64,000 nt of DNA, taken from assembly GCF_964656455.1 (NCBI RefSeq), contig NC_135722.1, positions 109,002,234 to 109,066,233 of the forward strand, read 5' to 3'. Positions 24,701 through 36,559 of the stretch are shown piece by piece (positions within the stretch are counted from its first letter, which is position 1; each line of letters starts with the position of its first letter). The position numbers were made by a program, and so were the translations under genes. Origin of the DNA: Halichoerus grypus (Eukaryota > Chordata > Mammalia > Carnivora > Phocidae). The notes under the pieces are model-generated. The model saw nothing but the letters and a program-made list of their open reading frames with translations. It made no database searches and was not told the origin of the DNA.

Positions 24701-26395
24701 AAAAAATTACAGAAGACCTAATAAGTGGAAAAACAACCCGTGCTCATGAATCAGGGGAGCTACCACCATTAAGATGGCAATACTCCCAAAGTGATCTACA
24801 GATTCATCCCAATCTCTATCAACATCTCAGATGGCATTGTTGCAGAAATGGACAACCTACCCCTAAAATTCATACGCAAATGCAAGAGATCCAGAATATC
24901 CAAAATCATATTGAAAAAGAACAAAGCTTGTTGTCTCATAGCTTTCAACTTCAAAAGTTACTACAAAACTACAATAATCAATATGGTGTGGTACTGACGT
25001 AGATTCGACATACCTAGAATTGTGTTTCCAAAAATAAATCCTCGTATTTATGGTCAATTTCTTGACAAAAATGACAGAGCAATCTAATGGAGAAAGAACA
25101 GCACTTCCAACCACTGGCGGTTGGCAGGGCAACTGGATATCCACACGAACAGTTGGCAGCTGATCCCCTTCTTTACACCATACGCAGAAATTAACTTAAA
25201 AAATGGATCATACACCTGATTATAAGAGTTAAAACTATAAACTCTTGGAATAAATTATTAGAATAAAGCTTTGTTACCTTGAATTAGTCAAATCTTTTTA
25301 GATATGCCATGAAATGCACAAGCAACAAAGAAAAAAATATATAAATTGGACTTCATCAAAATTAAAAGCTTTTGTGCTTCAAAGAATACCATAAAGAAAA
25401 TGAAAACACAGTCCACAGAATGGGATAAAAACATTTGCAAAACATATATATGATGAGGGACTTGTATCCAGGATATAAAAAGAACACTTACCACTTAATG
25501 ATAAAAAGACAAAAAGTAAAATGAATAGACAAATGATATGAAAAGAGACATGTCTCCAACGAAGTTACACACATGTTTAATTAACTACATGAAATGACAG
25601 TCAACATCATTAGCTGTAAAGGAAATGCCATTCAAAACCATAATGAATACCAGTTCATACCCAATAGAATGGCTATAACCTAAAAAAAAAAAAAAGACAG
25701 ATAATAGCAACTGTTAGCAAGAAATCAGAGAAATGTGGGAAAATGAGAACCTTCATACATTGTTGGTGGGAATATAAAATGGTGCAGCCACTTTGGAGAG
25801 AGTTTGGGAGTCTCATATACAGTTAAACATAGAGTGCCCATATAACCCAGCGATCCTACTTCTAGGTACATATTCAATACAACTGAAACCAGATGTCTGC
25901 ACAAAAACTTGCACGTGACTGTCCATTGCAGAGTTATTCCTAATAGCCAAAGAGGGGAAATAACATAAATGTCAATGGAAAAATAAACTATTGTCTCCCC
26001 ATACAATGCTACTGTATTCATCTATATGAAGAAATAGAGTACTGATACCCACTACAACATGAGTGACTCTTGGAAACATGCTAAGTGAACCAAGGCAAAA
26101 GACCACATATTATATATAATATATGTACATAAAATTTATGTAAAATATACAGAATAGATGAATTATGAAAATAGAAAAGAGATCAGTGGTTACCTAGAGC
26201 AGAAGGGTTGGGGAGGAAATGAGCAGGGTCTGTTAATGGGTACAGGGCTTCTTTGTGGGACAATGAAAATGCCCTAAAACCGATTGTAATTATAGCTGCA
26301 AAATCCTGTAACTGTATTAAAGTAATTAAATTGCACACTTTAAATAAGTTGTCTGTTACATGAATTTTAATAAAGCTACTATATTAAAAAATTGT
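21795..26395 (+). mobile_element. Old L1, 5'-truncated, with complete 3' end
   Basis: Starts near the ORF1/ORF2 junction, crosses a recognisable but shattered ORF2, and ends in an old L1 3'UTR ('gatcagtggttacctagagc', 'taattaaattgcacacttta') with a weak A-rich tail. L1 encodes an RNA-binding protein (ORF1) and an endonuclease/reverse transcriptase (ORF2). Here ORF2 is broken by many stops and frameshifts, and its RT motif reads ADD followed by a stop. The left boundary is approximate. Confidence 0.88.
22430..26100 (+). pseudogene. L1 ORF2 relic (endonuclease and reverse transcriptase)
   Basis: Starts at the 'atcaataataatgtcaaatg' segment equivalent to the ORF2 start. The endonuclease end is visible at 22846-23145, where SDHNGTKLKINHRK matches the family. 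The RT entry region is at 23732-23938 (GEFYQ, LPKSFYEGSI). The thumb-proximal part is at 24791-24997. The C-terminal region near 25740-25960 is readable only across frame changes. It cannot make protein. Confidence 0.85.
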
Positions 26396-26640
26396 TGGCA
26401 CTTTTTATTGTCTTTCTACAGATTGTATATTGCCAGTGAAAATTTCATCAAGGTCTCAACTACGGACTAAAATGTCAGTGGGCTAGACAAGCCCCAGCCA
26501 CTGCCGAACCTGAATGGGACTGGCGCCCTCAGTCCCAGCCCACCTCTGCTGGCGCCGGTCTGTTCCCTGCCCAGCCTCCCCACATTGTCTCTCCCTCCCC
26601 AGCCCTCACCAGCCCCTAGGCTCCAGGCTTTTCCTTGCAG

Positions 26641-26754
26641 CTAAAGAAATTTCATGCTGAAAAGACAGAAGAGCTTCTCAATATTGCCGGGAGAATTCAC
26701 GAGGTTGATGCTGATGGGACCACTTCAGGTCCTACGATCAGACTCTCATTCTGA
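26641..26754 (+). other. Candidate last coding exon (speculative)
   Basis: A pyrimidine-rich stretch ending 'cttttccttgcag' (26640) gives a good splice acceptor. Directly after it 37 codons are open in phase 0, ending at TGA 26752-26754. The same frame has a stop (TAG) just upstream of the acceptor, as expected if coding begins there. The peptide reads like a real C-terminus (KFHAEKTEELLNIAGRIHEV, then a short tail) but I do not recognise it. It is phase-compatible with the exon candidate at 12964-13062. Chance remains a serious alternative. Confidence 0.2.
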
Positions 26755-27444
26755 AAGCATCGCGGCAGCAAGAAGACAAGAGAAATACGTTGGTTCAGTT
26801 AGGCCCACTGTCCCTGACATAACTGACTGCTGTGGCTAGGAGAGACAGAGATCCACACCCACCTCAGACGGTCACGTGCAATTTCTCTCTGACCAGCTGG
26901 CTGAGAGTAGAGAAAGGAGGGTTCACAGAGGAAGACCGTGGTCTGGGTGGTGGTAGAGACCAGAAGCACCCCCAAAGCTAAGCAGGAAGTAGCCAGGCAA
27001 ACGGAGTGGGAGAAAGGAAATTGAAAAACTCAGCAGTCTATTTTATGCACGTCCTGGTCAGGTATGTTAATTGGTTTGTTTTATCCTAAGAAATACTGTC
27101 TGTAAACAGTTGTAAATACGAACACGGAATGTTCCGATTTGTAGCTCAGAAAATTTATTTTGGCTGCAGTGAGAGATCTATTCCCCTTCAGGCCTGGATT
27201 TCCAGCGTCCCCTAGACCTTCTCAGGGCACACCGCCCTCCCCAACAGCCCTTTAGAATTCCCAAGTAATTTTACAGTAACTCATAATCCTCTGACAGCAG
27301 AGGCTGAGTTCAGGCTAAAGATCAAGAAGGGACCTTATCAGGGAGATAAAGTATAAGCCGGTAAATCAGGGGCCACCTACACTCCCAAAGGTGGCTTCCT
27401 GGAATACAGCGTCTTTTCTCCACATGGTAAGATCACTTCACTGA

Positions 27445-27540
27445 TCATTTACCTACTATACCCAGATGTTGTGCAAAGTGCTGTAAGGACACAAAGACGA
27501 GACACCCTCCCTGCCTTCGAAGAGTGAACAGTGAGGCTGG
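27445..27540 (-). mobile_element. Probable L2/MIR-type fragment, inverted
   Basis: 'tacctactatacccagatgt', 'tgtgcaaagtgctgtaagga' and 'cctccctgccttcgaagag' resemble 'acctactatgtgccaggcactgtgctaggtgct...ccctgccctcaaggag', a common ancient repeat end. Short and diverged. Confidence 0.5.
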
Positions 27541-30500
27541 AGAAGAGATTCCTACCCTCAGTCCGTGAAAACGACCAGTGGAAATGATCTTCCCCAAGGT
27601 CAGGGATCTGCACTTGGACTTGCTCAGCCCTGGTCCCCGGTGTGTAAAGCGCTCCCAGGCACAGAGCGGACATGCGGGGACCGCAGGCTAGATGGCTGAG
27701 CTCAGAGAGGGCGTGACCGCAGGCGGCCATCCTGCAGACCATCACTGCTGCTGCGGAGGTAAAGAGTAGCATCAGCCAGCATTCACCTAGGTCTTGAAAC
27801 ACAGCTGGAACTTACAGCTAGAGCAGGAAGAATGAAGATGAAGAAAGCCTGAGGGACTTCCAGGAGGAAGCGCCGTTGAAACCAAAACCAAAGACAAGGC
27901 GGGAGGAAATGAAGAGAGCATTTAGTAAAAACAAAACTGAATTCTCTAAATTTGGATCCAGAGAAAGGAGTAGAGAAGGAGCTACATAAGAGAAACAATG
28001 GCTTTTTAGGGGTGGGGGTGGGAGGTGACAATTCGCTTCTGGCTACAGAGCTGAAGAGCTTAAAGAGAGGAGTACAACAGTCTATTTCTGGATTGGTTTT
28101 GTGCCGGTGGGGCAGGGGAGGTGAGGGCCTGGCACTGGGAACCCAAAACAGAGGCAATGACCTTGCCCCACCAAAAACAATCATAATCTGTAGGAACCGT
28201 ATCACATTTTCATTAAACTACAGGCTTCCATCTTAACAAAATCAATAATTCTTATTTCCCTAAACATGCCTTACAGAAATATTTCCCTACCCCAATAAAT
28301 TCTGTAATGAATCACCACCACAGTTTTTTTTTTAAGTGAATGACTGAAGGCCTTTTCTCCCCAAGATTTTAATGATACACTAACAAGCAAAAACAAACAC
28401 ACATTTTTAACAAGGACAGTATCATTACTTTTTTTTCCCTGAAAGAATGAGTTAAAGTGTTGTCTCCTTACCTTAAATATTTGTATTTTATTTTAGCTAT
28501 CTTGCTAAATATTTTAACAAATTATTCAATGCAGGTTATGCTAATTTTACAGCTTCTGCTGCACAACTCAAATAACCAGAAAAGCCATTGTCATGCTGAT
28601 TCTAAGTAGGTGTCACTATTTTTAGATGAACACTTTAATCATTGTAATTGTGTTAGTAATTCTGATACTTACTGCCCGAAGCAATGAAACTGAAGACAGT
28701 TAGCCAGGCCTTCGGGGTCTAGTCTGGTGGTATAAAGAAAAAAAATAATAACTGAGAGCTGATTCCTAAGAAAAGTCAGAGACTTCCCCTTATGTATTGA
28801 ACCCAGTAGAACGCCGCAGATATATTTCAAATTAAACAGCACTGCCTTTTGTAGGGGGCTGGTACTCTCAGGAAATGCTTTGAATTTCTTATGGAACTGG
28901 GAATATCTCTTGTTTCCTAAAATGAAAAAGATGTCTCCAGGCATCATTAGAAATTGCTAATTATTTTTGGAAAACAAGAAGCCTGAGGGTGATCCAAAGA
29001 GCACCAGGCAAACCCAAAAGCCACCTGGGAAGGGTTTCTTGTTCACTGTGGCTCCCCAGCCCTCGGGGGTGTTTCTTAAGGAGAGCTATGGGATAACTGT
29101 CTCAGAACAGCTGGGGGAGAGTGATAGGAATGAAGATACTTGAGCTGAATCTCAGATCTTTACAATCAGTATCCATGAGCACCGGTTCCTTAGAAACTGC
29201 ATTTTAAAAAGCTAATTTTCTAAAACTAAGGTTTCAGAATTCCTTCACAAATGCCAGTAATTGCCATTGTTTTTTTTTAAAAAAAAAAAAAACAAAAAAC
29301 CCCCATTATTTTAAAAATGTTTTCCAAGCTACTTTATTTAGGGGGGCACATTCAGGCAGATTTTGTGTAAGGACAAACAAAATTAAAAAGAGACCATTCT
29401 CTTTGTGGAAAATACGGGAAGGGAAAAGACTACTCTATGCTCCTTTTTCTCAGAGCATTTACTTTAGGAAAATCATCCTTATAAGTACTCTTTCCTCTCT
29501 TTGAAGTGGATATAAATCCTTAGGAAAACTAGATAGGCCTTTTGTCAGCTCTACGGGAAGGTCTTTCTCAAGGACCTGAGAGCCCCCTCTTTGGAAGGCA
29601 GACATTAAGATGGCACCCGTTTCCCAGTTTCTGTGGGAAGACAGGAGGCTCACTTCCCTGGCACTTTGCTCCAATTTTCAGGGCTACCCCCGTCACAAAG
29701 GCACGGGATCTATCCTCCCTGTGGCTAAAGCGAGTAAGCTAATCCAGAAGGCCACCTGAGGACTTGCTGAAGCTAGGACGCTGTACGTGTGACGAAAGGT
29801 GCTGCCGAGGCCGGTACTTGGGGACTCGTCGTGGTTCATCTTGGAGCCCTGGGTTGTCTCTGTTTGGCTCTGTGAGGAGACGGGATTACTCTCCGTCTTC
29901 CCAATCTCCCCTTACTGCCCATGATGTGTATCACGTCCTGACTGAATGTTTCTTCAGTAACGAAAGTGCTCTCTTTTTCTACTACATCCATGGAGAGAAC
30001 ACCTGGGGTGGGAGAAGATTTTGTCTTTAATTACATTTCCCCAACGCTTGCCCAAGTGGGCCACTAACAAGGATGTGTGAACCGCCCGGTGTCAGGACAC
30101 GTCCGAGGGGGTGACAATGGGTCACTGGAGTGGCCATATCCCTGTTAATGGCAGCACAACTCAGTTTCTTAAGCACGAGGCAGTAGAAATAAAACTTAAG
30201 CTCTGCTTTATGTATTAGCTGTGCTCTTGAAAAACAAACAAAGACACAAAGACACATGAGTAGTGTTAGAAACCAGACAAGTGGCCCAAAATGGAGTTGC
30301 TCACACTAAGCCTCATATCCAGTCTGGGGCCTGTCTGCGTTGCACCGAAGCTGAACTGGGTCCAGTGTGAGGTCTCTGGTAACACAATTTTGTTTTCATG
30401 GCAAGCAGGTTAACCTCTTCGAATAATCTTGAGCTGCAGGGGCCACAGGGGAGAACTGTTAAACCTAGAGAGGCTCAACCACGTACGAGGCGCCCTAGAG

Positions 30501-31684
30501 AAAAGGGGGTCTTGGCCAGGCACTCAGCATAAAGGGTGGAGGGAAAATCATGGTTCCTCCTCCGCAGTTTCTGGTGACCAGGCTGAGACCAGCCGGCACA
30601 CCCCACCTGCCCCAGAGCCTGCAGAGGGGATCCTGGGAAAGCGGCAGAAGCTAGCCAAGAGCAGGAATCCTTACAAGTCACGGTTCCCAGATCTCCGAAG
30701 TTAGCACCGTGACCTCCCCTGAAATGAATGAGGGCAGATGGGTTTCATGTTAATCCTGTCTCGGGCTGTTTTATCTGTGGAAGTGGTGTGATGCGTATTG
30801 ACTGCTCCTTTCCCACAGAAGATGGAGGCTTTCTGAGGGCAACGCTGGGTGTAGGTATTATAACGTCCTCCCCGCCTGACACAGCGCCTGGCTGGCCGAG
30901 ACCCGATTCCTGTCCGGTGGACAGAGGCGTGCTGCCTCCATGAAGCTGCTAGTTTAGAAAGAATCTTTCATTTCCATTGTAGTGCATTGTGTGAAAATAA
31001 AGACCACCCCGGTGAGAACAAGCAACAGCTATGTTTTCAGACTGTAACAGACTGTAAAGGAGTGTCACCATCACCTGCATTTGGGCAGATACTCAAAGGC
31101 AGACGTGGGAGGAATAAAGCTGGAGAGTGGGAAGAAGACAGGCCTTCAGGTGTGCACTGCCCGGAGGCTGCTGGGGTGGGGAAGCTGCCAGAGCCGGCAC
31201 CCGTGTCACTGGGCAGGAACGTGTACTTGGGCCAGAGTTGGAAGCAGAGGCAAGAATTAGAGAAACTGCCAGTTCTTAAGCAAAAACAAATTGTTTTGGG
31301 GGGTCACTATCTGGCTTTCTGGACTGGTCACTAGAGGGTCCCAGACTTAACAAAGTTACAGTTTAACGTGTAGATTTTTTTTTTTTTTTGGAAGATGAAA
31401 TAATCTCTCACTGGTGGTTGCCAAATTTTATTTCCCCTGTGAACATTAGCGGTTTTGTCTCTAATGTAGTGATCTCGATATAAAATTATCCATATGTAAT
31501 GACTTCACAAATGCTCTCTGAACCAGTTAAAACATTCTACTGGTTCCGTCATTAATGAATGAGTAGAATAAAGTTTTTGGTATCCGTACACTGTATATGT
31601 TTATGAATCATGCTTTTAATCTTTTGAAAAGTATACTTTTAACATAGATGTGTTAAAAACACCATTAGGTGTGCTTTAAGTTTT

Positions 31685-31770
31685 TCCACTGTTTATTGCC
31701 TACATGTCTTCACCCAGGGCCTTGCACATCATATGTGCCCAATACATGTTTGCTGAATTAATAAGAATGG
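31685..31770 (+). mobile_element. L2 3' end fragment
   Basis: 'cagggccttgcacatcatat', 'gtgcccaatacatgtttgct' and 'gaattaataa' correspond to the L2 end 'gtgcctggcacatagtaggcgctcaataaatgtttgttgaatga'. Confidence 0.65.
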
Positions 31771-32376
31771 CTAACAGTGACCCCATAGATACATTTCTTT
31801 CATTCCTTTTTAATCACAGGAGTAGAATCTTATAATCTTTAATTAAAAATAATATTTGGGTAGTTCTTTTTTCATGAACTAGTTAAGGGTATTTGGCTTA
31901 CTAAATAAGCTGATTAAAATGTGGAAATAAAATGTATATAGTTACTTATCTATTGGATGACAAGAAATAACCTGCATTTTTTAATGAAAAATGTAAATAA
32001 GTCATAGTCCCAATGAAAAAGGCAAACGTCACTCTCCAAGGTCCACACTGCCAGGGGATATTTTTCAGAATAGGTATCTTTATAAACTCCAAGCCTAGAA
32101 TGTGGCCTGAAATAAATGGCACTAGAAATGGATTTAATTTCTCATAACATAAACAATTTCAGAGAAAAGTTTTCTACATCCATGCTACCTGATGGAAACC
32201 AATCCACGGACTAGCAAAAAAATAAAGTGGCTTTAAGCAGAAAAACACAAGAAAATAAATAAGCTACAGAGACATTGCATGAGGAATAATGACAGAACTT
32301 TGAGCTTTGAAACAAACATGTAATTTTAGAAAGTAAATATATTTGTGAAGTACTTCTATTCAAAATAAAAGCAGTT
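31771..32376. other. Unique AT-rich DNA
   Basis: Nothing recognised. Confidence 0.4.
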
Positions 32377-32930
32377 TCACATAAATTGCAGCAGCAGCAT
32401 ATAAAAAGGATGATATATAATTCCCAGTAGGCTTTATCTAGAGAATGAAGAGCTGTATTAACTCTAAAAAATCAATCAACGTAATTCACCCTATTAAGAG
32501 AATAAAGGAGGAAAACCATATGATCATCCTAATAGGTGCAAAAAAGCATTTGACAAAATTCAATACCTATTCCCGAAAACAACTGTGCACAGATGGGAAT
32601 AAATGTAACTTCTTCAATCTGATAAAAGGCATCATAAAAAAAACCTACAGTTAACACCACACTTAATAGTGAAATATTGAACTCTTTCCCGATTAAGATG
32701 AGAAGCAAGTCAAGGATCCTCACTATTATTATTTCTATTCAACACTGTACTGCAGCTTTGCTTATGTGAAAACTCCTAAGGTATCTAAAAACACCTACTA
32801 GACCTAATAAATGGATTTAGCAAGGTCATAGGCAGAATACAAGGTTAACAGGTAAAAATCTACTTTTAAAATATATATTAGCAGCAAAGATTTCAAATAA
32901 GTTTAAAAATCCATTTACAATAGCATCAGG
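32377..32930 (+). mobile_element. Old L1 ORF2 fragment (RT core)
   Basis: 'gtaggctttatctagagaat', 'aaaatcaatcaacgtaattc', 'aaagcatttgacaaaattc' and 'ccatttacaatagcatcagg' match the RT region around the 'DAEKAFDK' block of L1 ORF2. Frameshifts and stops break it. Both ends are internal to L1, so it is a fragment left by truncation and decay. Confidence 0.8.
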
Positions 32931-32959
32931 AGACACAAATTATTGAGGACATTTTTATT

Positions 32960-33180
32960 CACCAGTGATTATGGGAATTCTGTCTTGACAGTCTACATGC
33001 ATGCTGTACCTTGGGCAGTATTTCATACACAGTCTAATTTAATCCTCAAAACAGCTTTTGAGGTCGATTTTTTTCTATGTTACTTGTCCAAATGACACAG
33101 CTAGAAAGAGACAGAGACAGAGTAAAAATATGTACTAAGGGACTCTAAGCTCATCTTGCTTCTACTATATATACCTTAGT
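32960..33180 (-). mobile_element. MIR, inverted
   Basis: 'ctaatttaatcctcaaaaca', 'ttgaggtcgattttt' and 'ttgtccaaatgacacagct' follow the reverse complement of MIR (actcatttaatcctcacaac...cccaaggtcacacagctag). Confidence 0.6.
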
Positions 33181-33283
33181 GAAAGTCATAAAGTATGTTA
33201 TTAGTCCATTAATATTCTAATGGATCATTTTTCCATAGATATTGATAGACCTAAAGTAGCTTTGGAAAATTGTGTGTATTTTA

Positions 33284-33411
33284 TTTTATTTTTTAATTTT
33301 TGAAGATTCTATTTTTTTTAAGTAATCTCTATACCCAGCATAGGGCTTGAACTCACAACCCCGAGATCAACAGTCATGTGTGTTCTACCCACTGAGCCAG
33401 CCAGGTGCCCC
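33284..33411 (-). mobile_element. Can-SINE, short older type, inverted
   Basis: The minus-strand copy runs from head (ends 'ccagccaggtgcccc' at 33411) to a T-rich tail at 33284. A perfect 17-bp target duplication (aaattgtgtgtatttta) lies at 33267-33283 and 33412-33428, an unusually long and intact pair for a diverged SINE body. Confidence 0.95.
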
Positions 33412-33428
33412 AAATTGTGTGTATTTTA

Positions 33429-34339
33429 AAGTGCTTTTATTCATTATAAACAAATGTTATAGGATAAGTGAGACTGATTCACGTAGGGAAAAAGCAAAAC
33501 AAATTTTAAAAGAAGAAAATGGTACTAATAGAAATAAAAATTGGTGTCCTAATAATGGGAGAAAAAGAAATATATTTCAATATGCTTAGTTTTTTTAATG
33601 TCTTGAAGTATTCCAACTCACATGGAATTAAAATGAAACATTAAAAAATGCATGCCTAAAAAAAAAAAAACTATATTGCTGTCTTGGCAGTCCCATCTAC
33701 TGCTTTGGTGACTTCTGGAAGAACTCACATGGCTCAACATAAAGTTATACTCATGGCTAAGATTTATTATAGGAAAGCATAAAGAGCAAGAACAGCAGGG
33801 AAGAAATAGACACAGGTGAAGGCTAGAAAGGACACTTAAAGAATTTCTTGTCCTTTTGCATGGTTTGCACAAAAATATCTTTTATCTTCAACTGTGAACT
33901 ACAAGGACACATAAGAGAAGTTCTTGCCTGGGAAATTCTTTAAAGGTGGTTGGTCATCAACCTACACATTACCAGCCATGGTGTAGACCCCAAACTTGGC
34001 ACCAGGTGTGCATCACAAACCTTAATGTTCACTTTCAACATAGTCACAAACTCTTTGATCTTGACCCACTGCTTTCCGGTGTTTAGAACAACATTGCTAC
34101 CCAGGAACTATGTGAACATTCCTGCAGTTTAGTCTCCGAGTCTGATAAAGGGTCATCACCATGACCATAGTTGTAAGTGAAAACTAAATGAAGCAGATCG
34201 GTTACATTAATTATTTCCTTGAAACTGCATGAGGTCATCTAAAGGAAGAATGTTGATAGGACTTCTGCTTGGAATTCTGATAAAAGCCTTTCCTGAAGGG
34301 TAAGAAAGTGTCAGCAAAGGACAGATCAGGCTAATACAA
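33429..34339. other. Mostly unique DNA, one unresolved old-repeat-like stretch
   Basis: At 33690-33960 the text resembles the unresolved repeat at 16110-16450 (aactcacatggctcaacata, agatttattataggaaagca). No gene. Confidence 0.35.
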
Positions 34340-34479
34340 CAGGCTGTCCAAGATTCTAAGGTCAAGAGGTAACTTTTACTGGGCAGCTATAGTCTACGCT
34401 AGGACTATCTCTACCAGGGGTCAAGATCCCGGGGTGCAGCCTAGGGTCATGAACAGAGCACAGCATAAGAGTCTGAGTT

Positions 34480-34575
34480 CCTCCTAATTGTGCATTTTTG
34501 TGTAGTTTCTTAACATTGGTATTTTGTAATGTATATAAATGTGAAATCACTATGTTGTACACTGGAAACTGATAG
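34480..34575 (+). mobile_element. Old L1 3' end
   Basis: 'ttttgtaatgtatataaatg' followed by 'tgaaatcactatgttgtaca' then 'ctggaaact' is a typical old L1 3' terminus. The same terminus is found at 35829-35885. The tail has become a GATA repeat. Confidence 0.65.
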
Positions 34576-34596
34576 ATAGATGATAGATAGATAAAC
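34571..34596 (+). repeat. (GATA)n microsatellite
   Basis: Tandem GATA units with one interruption directly at the L1 3' end. This is consistent with a microsatellite that arose from an L1 tail. Confidence 0.85.
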
Positions 34597-35754
34597 AGAC
34601 TATGGGAGCTACTTTTTGAACTTTGATAAAAATAATTATGTAAGAGATGTGTGTCCCCTAAATATTAAAAAATTTATACATACATCTGATGCACCATTAT
34701 GTACCCTGCTTTAGCTCAATACGCACTTAACATTTATTTTGGTATACTGATGTGGTCTGAGCATGTTAATAGAGGATATGCATAAAATATTTTTTCTAAA
34801 TATCATTTTGATTCTGTACATGGAAATGTAAACAGCCTTTGAACTCTTATTATTTTACCAAAAAGGCCATCCGTCATATGGTCCATAAATATCCATTCAG
34901 TCCATATTGTAGGCGGTGCCATAATCAAAACACTGCCATTTTGGGAAAAGGAAACAAAGTTCCACTGCAGACTTTATTTAATGAGCAACAGATGCAGAGA
35001 ACAGAGTCTACACAGTACCTAAGCAAAGAGCGAAAACACAGAGGTGGACTCAGAGGCTATGAAAGATTTGCTGCTCAAAACAAAACTGAGATGAAAACAC
35101 AAGATATTGTATTTAACAATTAAAGAAGTATTAAAGGAAGGATATGTCATTATATATGTTATTTACTTAGTGTATATAAATTCAGCATTACCAGAAGTAT
35201 AATCAACCCAAATTGATTTCCAGAGTTAGTATGATTTTATTCATTTGTTATAATCTAGGAAGAGATGATAATATTATTTCATATTACATGTAGGAATTTA
35301 TACAAGAAAAATAGCTCTTATTTCAAGTAATTTATATATTTTGGTGACTAAAAATAATGAAAAATAATGAGGAAACGAAAAGAACAAACAAAAACAAAAA
35401 TGCCTAAAACCCTTTTAAATATCATCTGGAAAGAAAGAGCAACTATGAAATTACAGATATGAAAATACAACAACAAGAATATATAGAGAAATTAATCCCT
35501 AGAATTTATAAATGGACATTATCAGGATATACAAAGATGGCATGCAACTTTAAAATTTTTGTCATCAGGGTCAAATCAGGAGGAAAAATATGGGTTATAT
35601 TTTTTCATTTAAAATGAAAATAGTTTGGTTGAGCAGAATTGGGGGAAACATACTTCTTTTTCTTTTTTTTTAAACCAAGAATGTCAATGAAAAAACTGGT
35701 AAAAGACAAAAGTTAATATTCAGGAATATTTTTAAAACAGATATTCCAGTTATA
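34597..35754. other. Unique AT-rich DNA
   Basis: A 94-codon frame at 34839-35123 overlaps no known motif and starts in AT-rich DNA. The rest is low-complexity A-rich sequence. Confidence 0.4.
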
Positions 35755-35935
35755 AAAGGATGAAAAACACAGCACAGGGAATGCAGTCAATAATACTGAT
35801 ATAACCTTGCAAGGAGACAGACTTACTATGGTATTTTGTAATGTGTATAAATGTGAAATCACTATGTTGTACACTGGAAACTAATGTAATACTGTATGTC
35901 AGCTATACTTCCATTAAAAATTTTCAAAAAATAAA
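35755..35935 (+). mobile_element. Old L1 3' end
   Basis: 'cacagcacagggaatgcagt' then 'ttgtaatgtgtataaatgtg', 'aaatcactatgttgtacact', 'ggaaactaatgtaatactgt' and an A-rich tail. This is the terminus of an old L1 3'UTR, 5'-truncated. Confidence 0.75.
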
Positions 35936-36559
35936 GGAAAAAATGCAAAGCATACTTCTCATCCACCCTTGAGAATTTACCAATTGACACTCCCTCTATG
36001 TTCTCTGAGGATCTTGTGTCACTAATAACCATATTATGTGCAGGAAATAAATGTTTATTGCTTTATGTATCTTCTTCCCCCCAACTAATTAATCCCTTTA
36101 AACAACTTTTGAAAATATTGTGGCATGAAATAAATTTTGTAAAATATTTCTACAAGTAAACGTATAAAATAAGAAAAAAAAAAAAAAGAGAAGCAACTTT
36201 CCAGTTTTGAACCTGGGAGTGTGTTTTGACTGCATTGTTCAAGGAGTTGATCTTAAGCGTTTTTAACCTTGGTTGTATGGAGACATGATTGGTGGACCAT
36301 CAAGAGAGAATTTTGAGGGAAAAGCAATCTTGGGAAGATTAGCAGAGGTGGAGCACCCAACTACCAAGAATGAGAACCAATACAGCAGAGGTACAAACTA
36401 CCCCAGGATAATACTTACAGAAAGGGTAGTGCCCAGTGAAAAATGCTGCATAGCTGGGTAGGGAATTGGAAGATGTTTGATTTGGAGTTTAGGTGATTAT
36501 TGATGCCTTTGGTGAAAGCATGTTTATTGAAAGGTGAAGTTGGATAGATTTTTTCTATT
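35936..36559. other. Unique DNA
   Basis: A poly-A tract lies at about 36173-36186. No element named. Confidence 0.4.

Larger units (their letters stand above)
26396..31684. other. Repeat-poor, GC-richer unique block
   Basis: In about 5.3 kb I find no Can-SINE, no L1 and no LTR, only a weak L2/MIR-like phrase (27445-27540). Composition is GC-richer with scattered CpGs, notably at 26480-26770, 27560-27760 and 30440-30930. Frames of 91-140 codons occur on both strands but overlap each other and lack domains. The density of young insertions elsewhere makes this gap stand out. It could be a regulatory region or simply chance. Confidence 0.5.

Noticed and set aside
27783..28205. 140-codon minus-strand frame
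   Set aside because: It overlaps another minus-strand frame and a plus-strand frame, is rich in low-information Pro/Ser/Phe runs, and has no domain or splice context that I can see. Length alone is expected in GC-richer DNA.
30987..31334. 115-codon plus-strand frame in the GC-richer block
   Set aside because: No recognised motif or splice context, and the composition explains the length. It is kept only as part of the unique-block finding.
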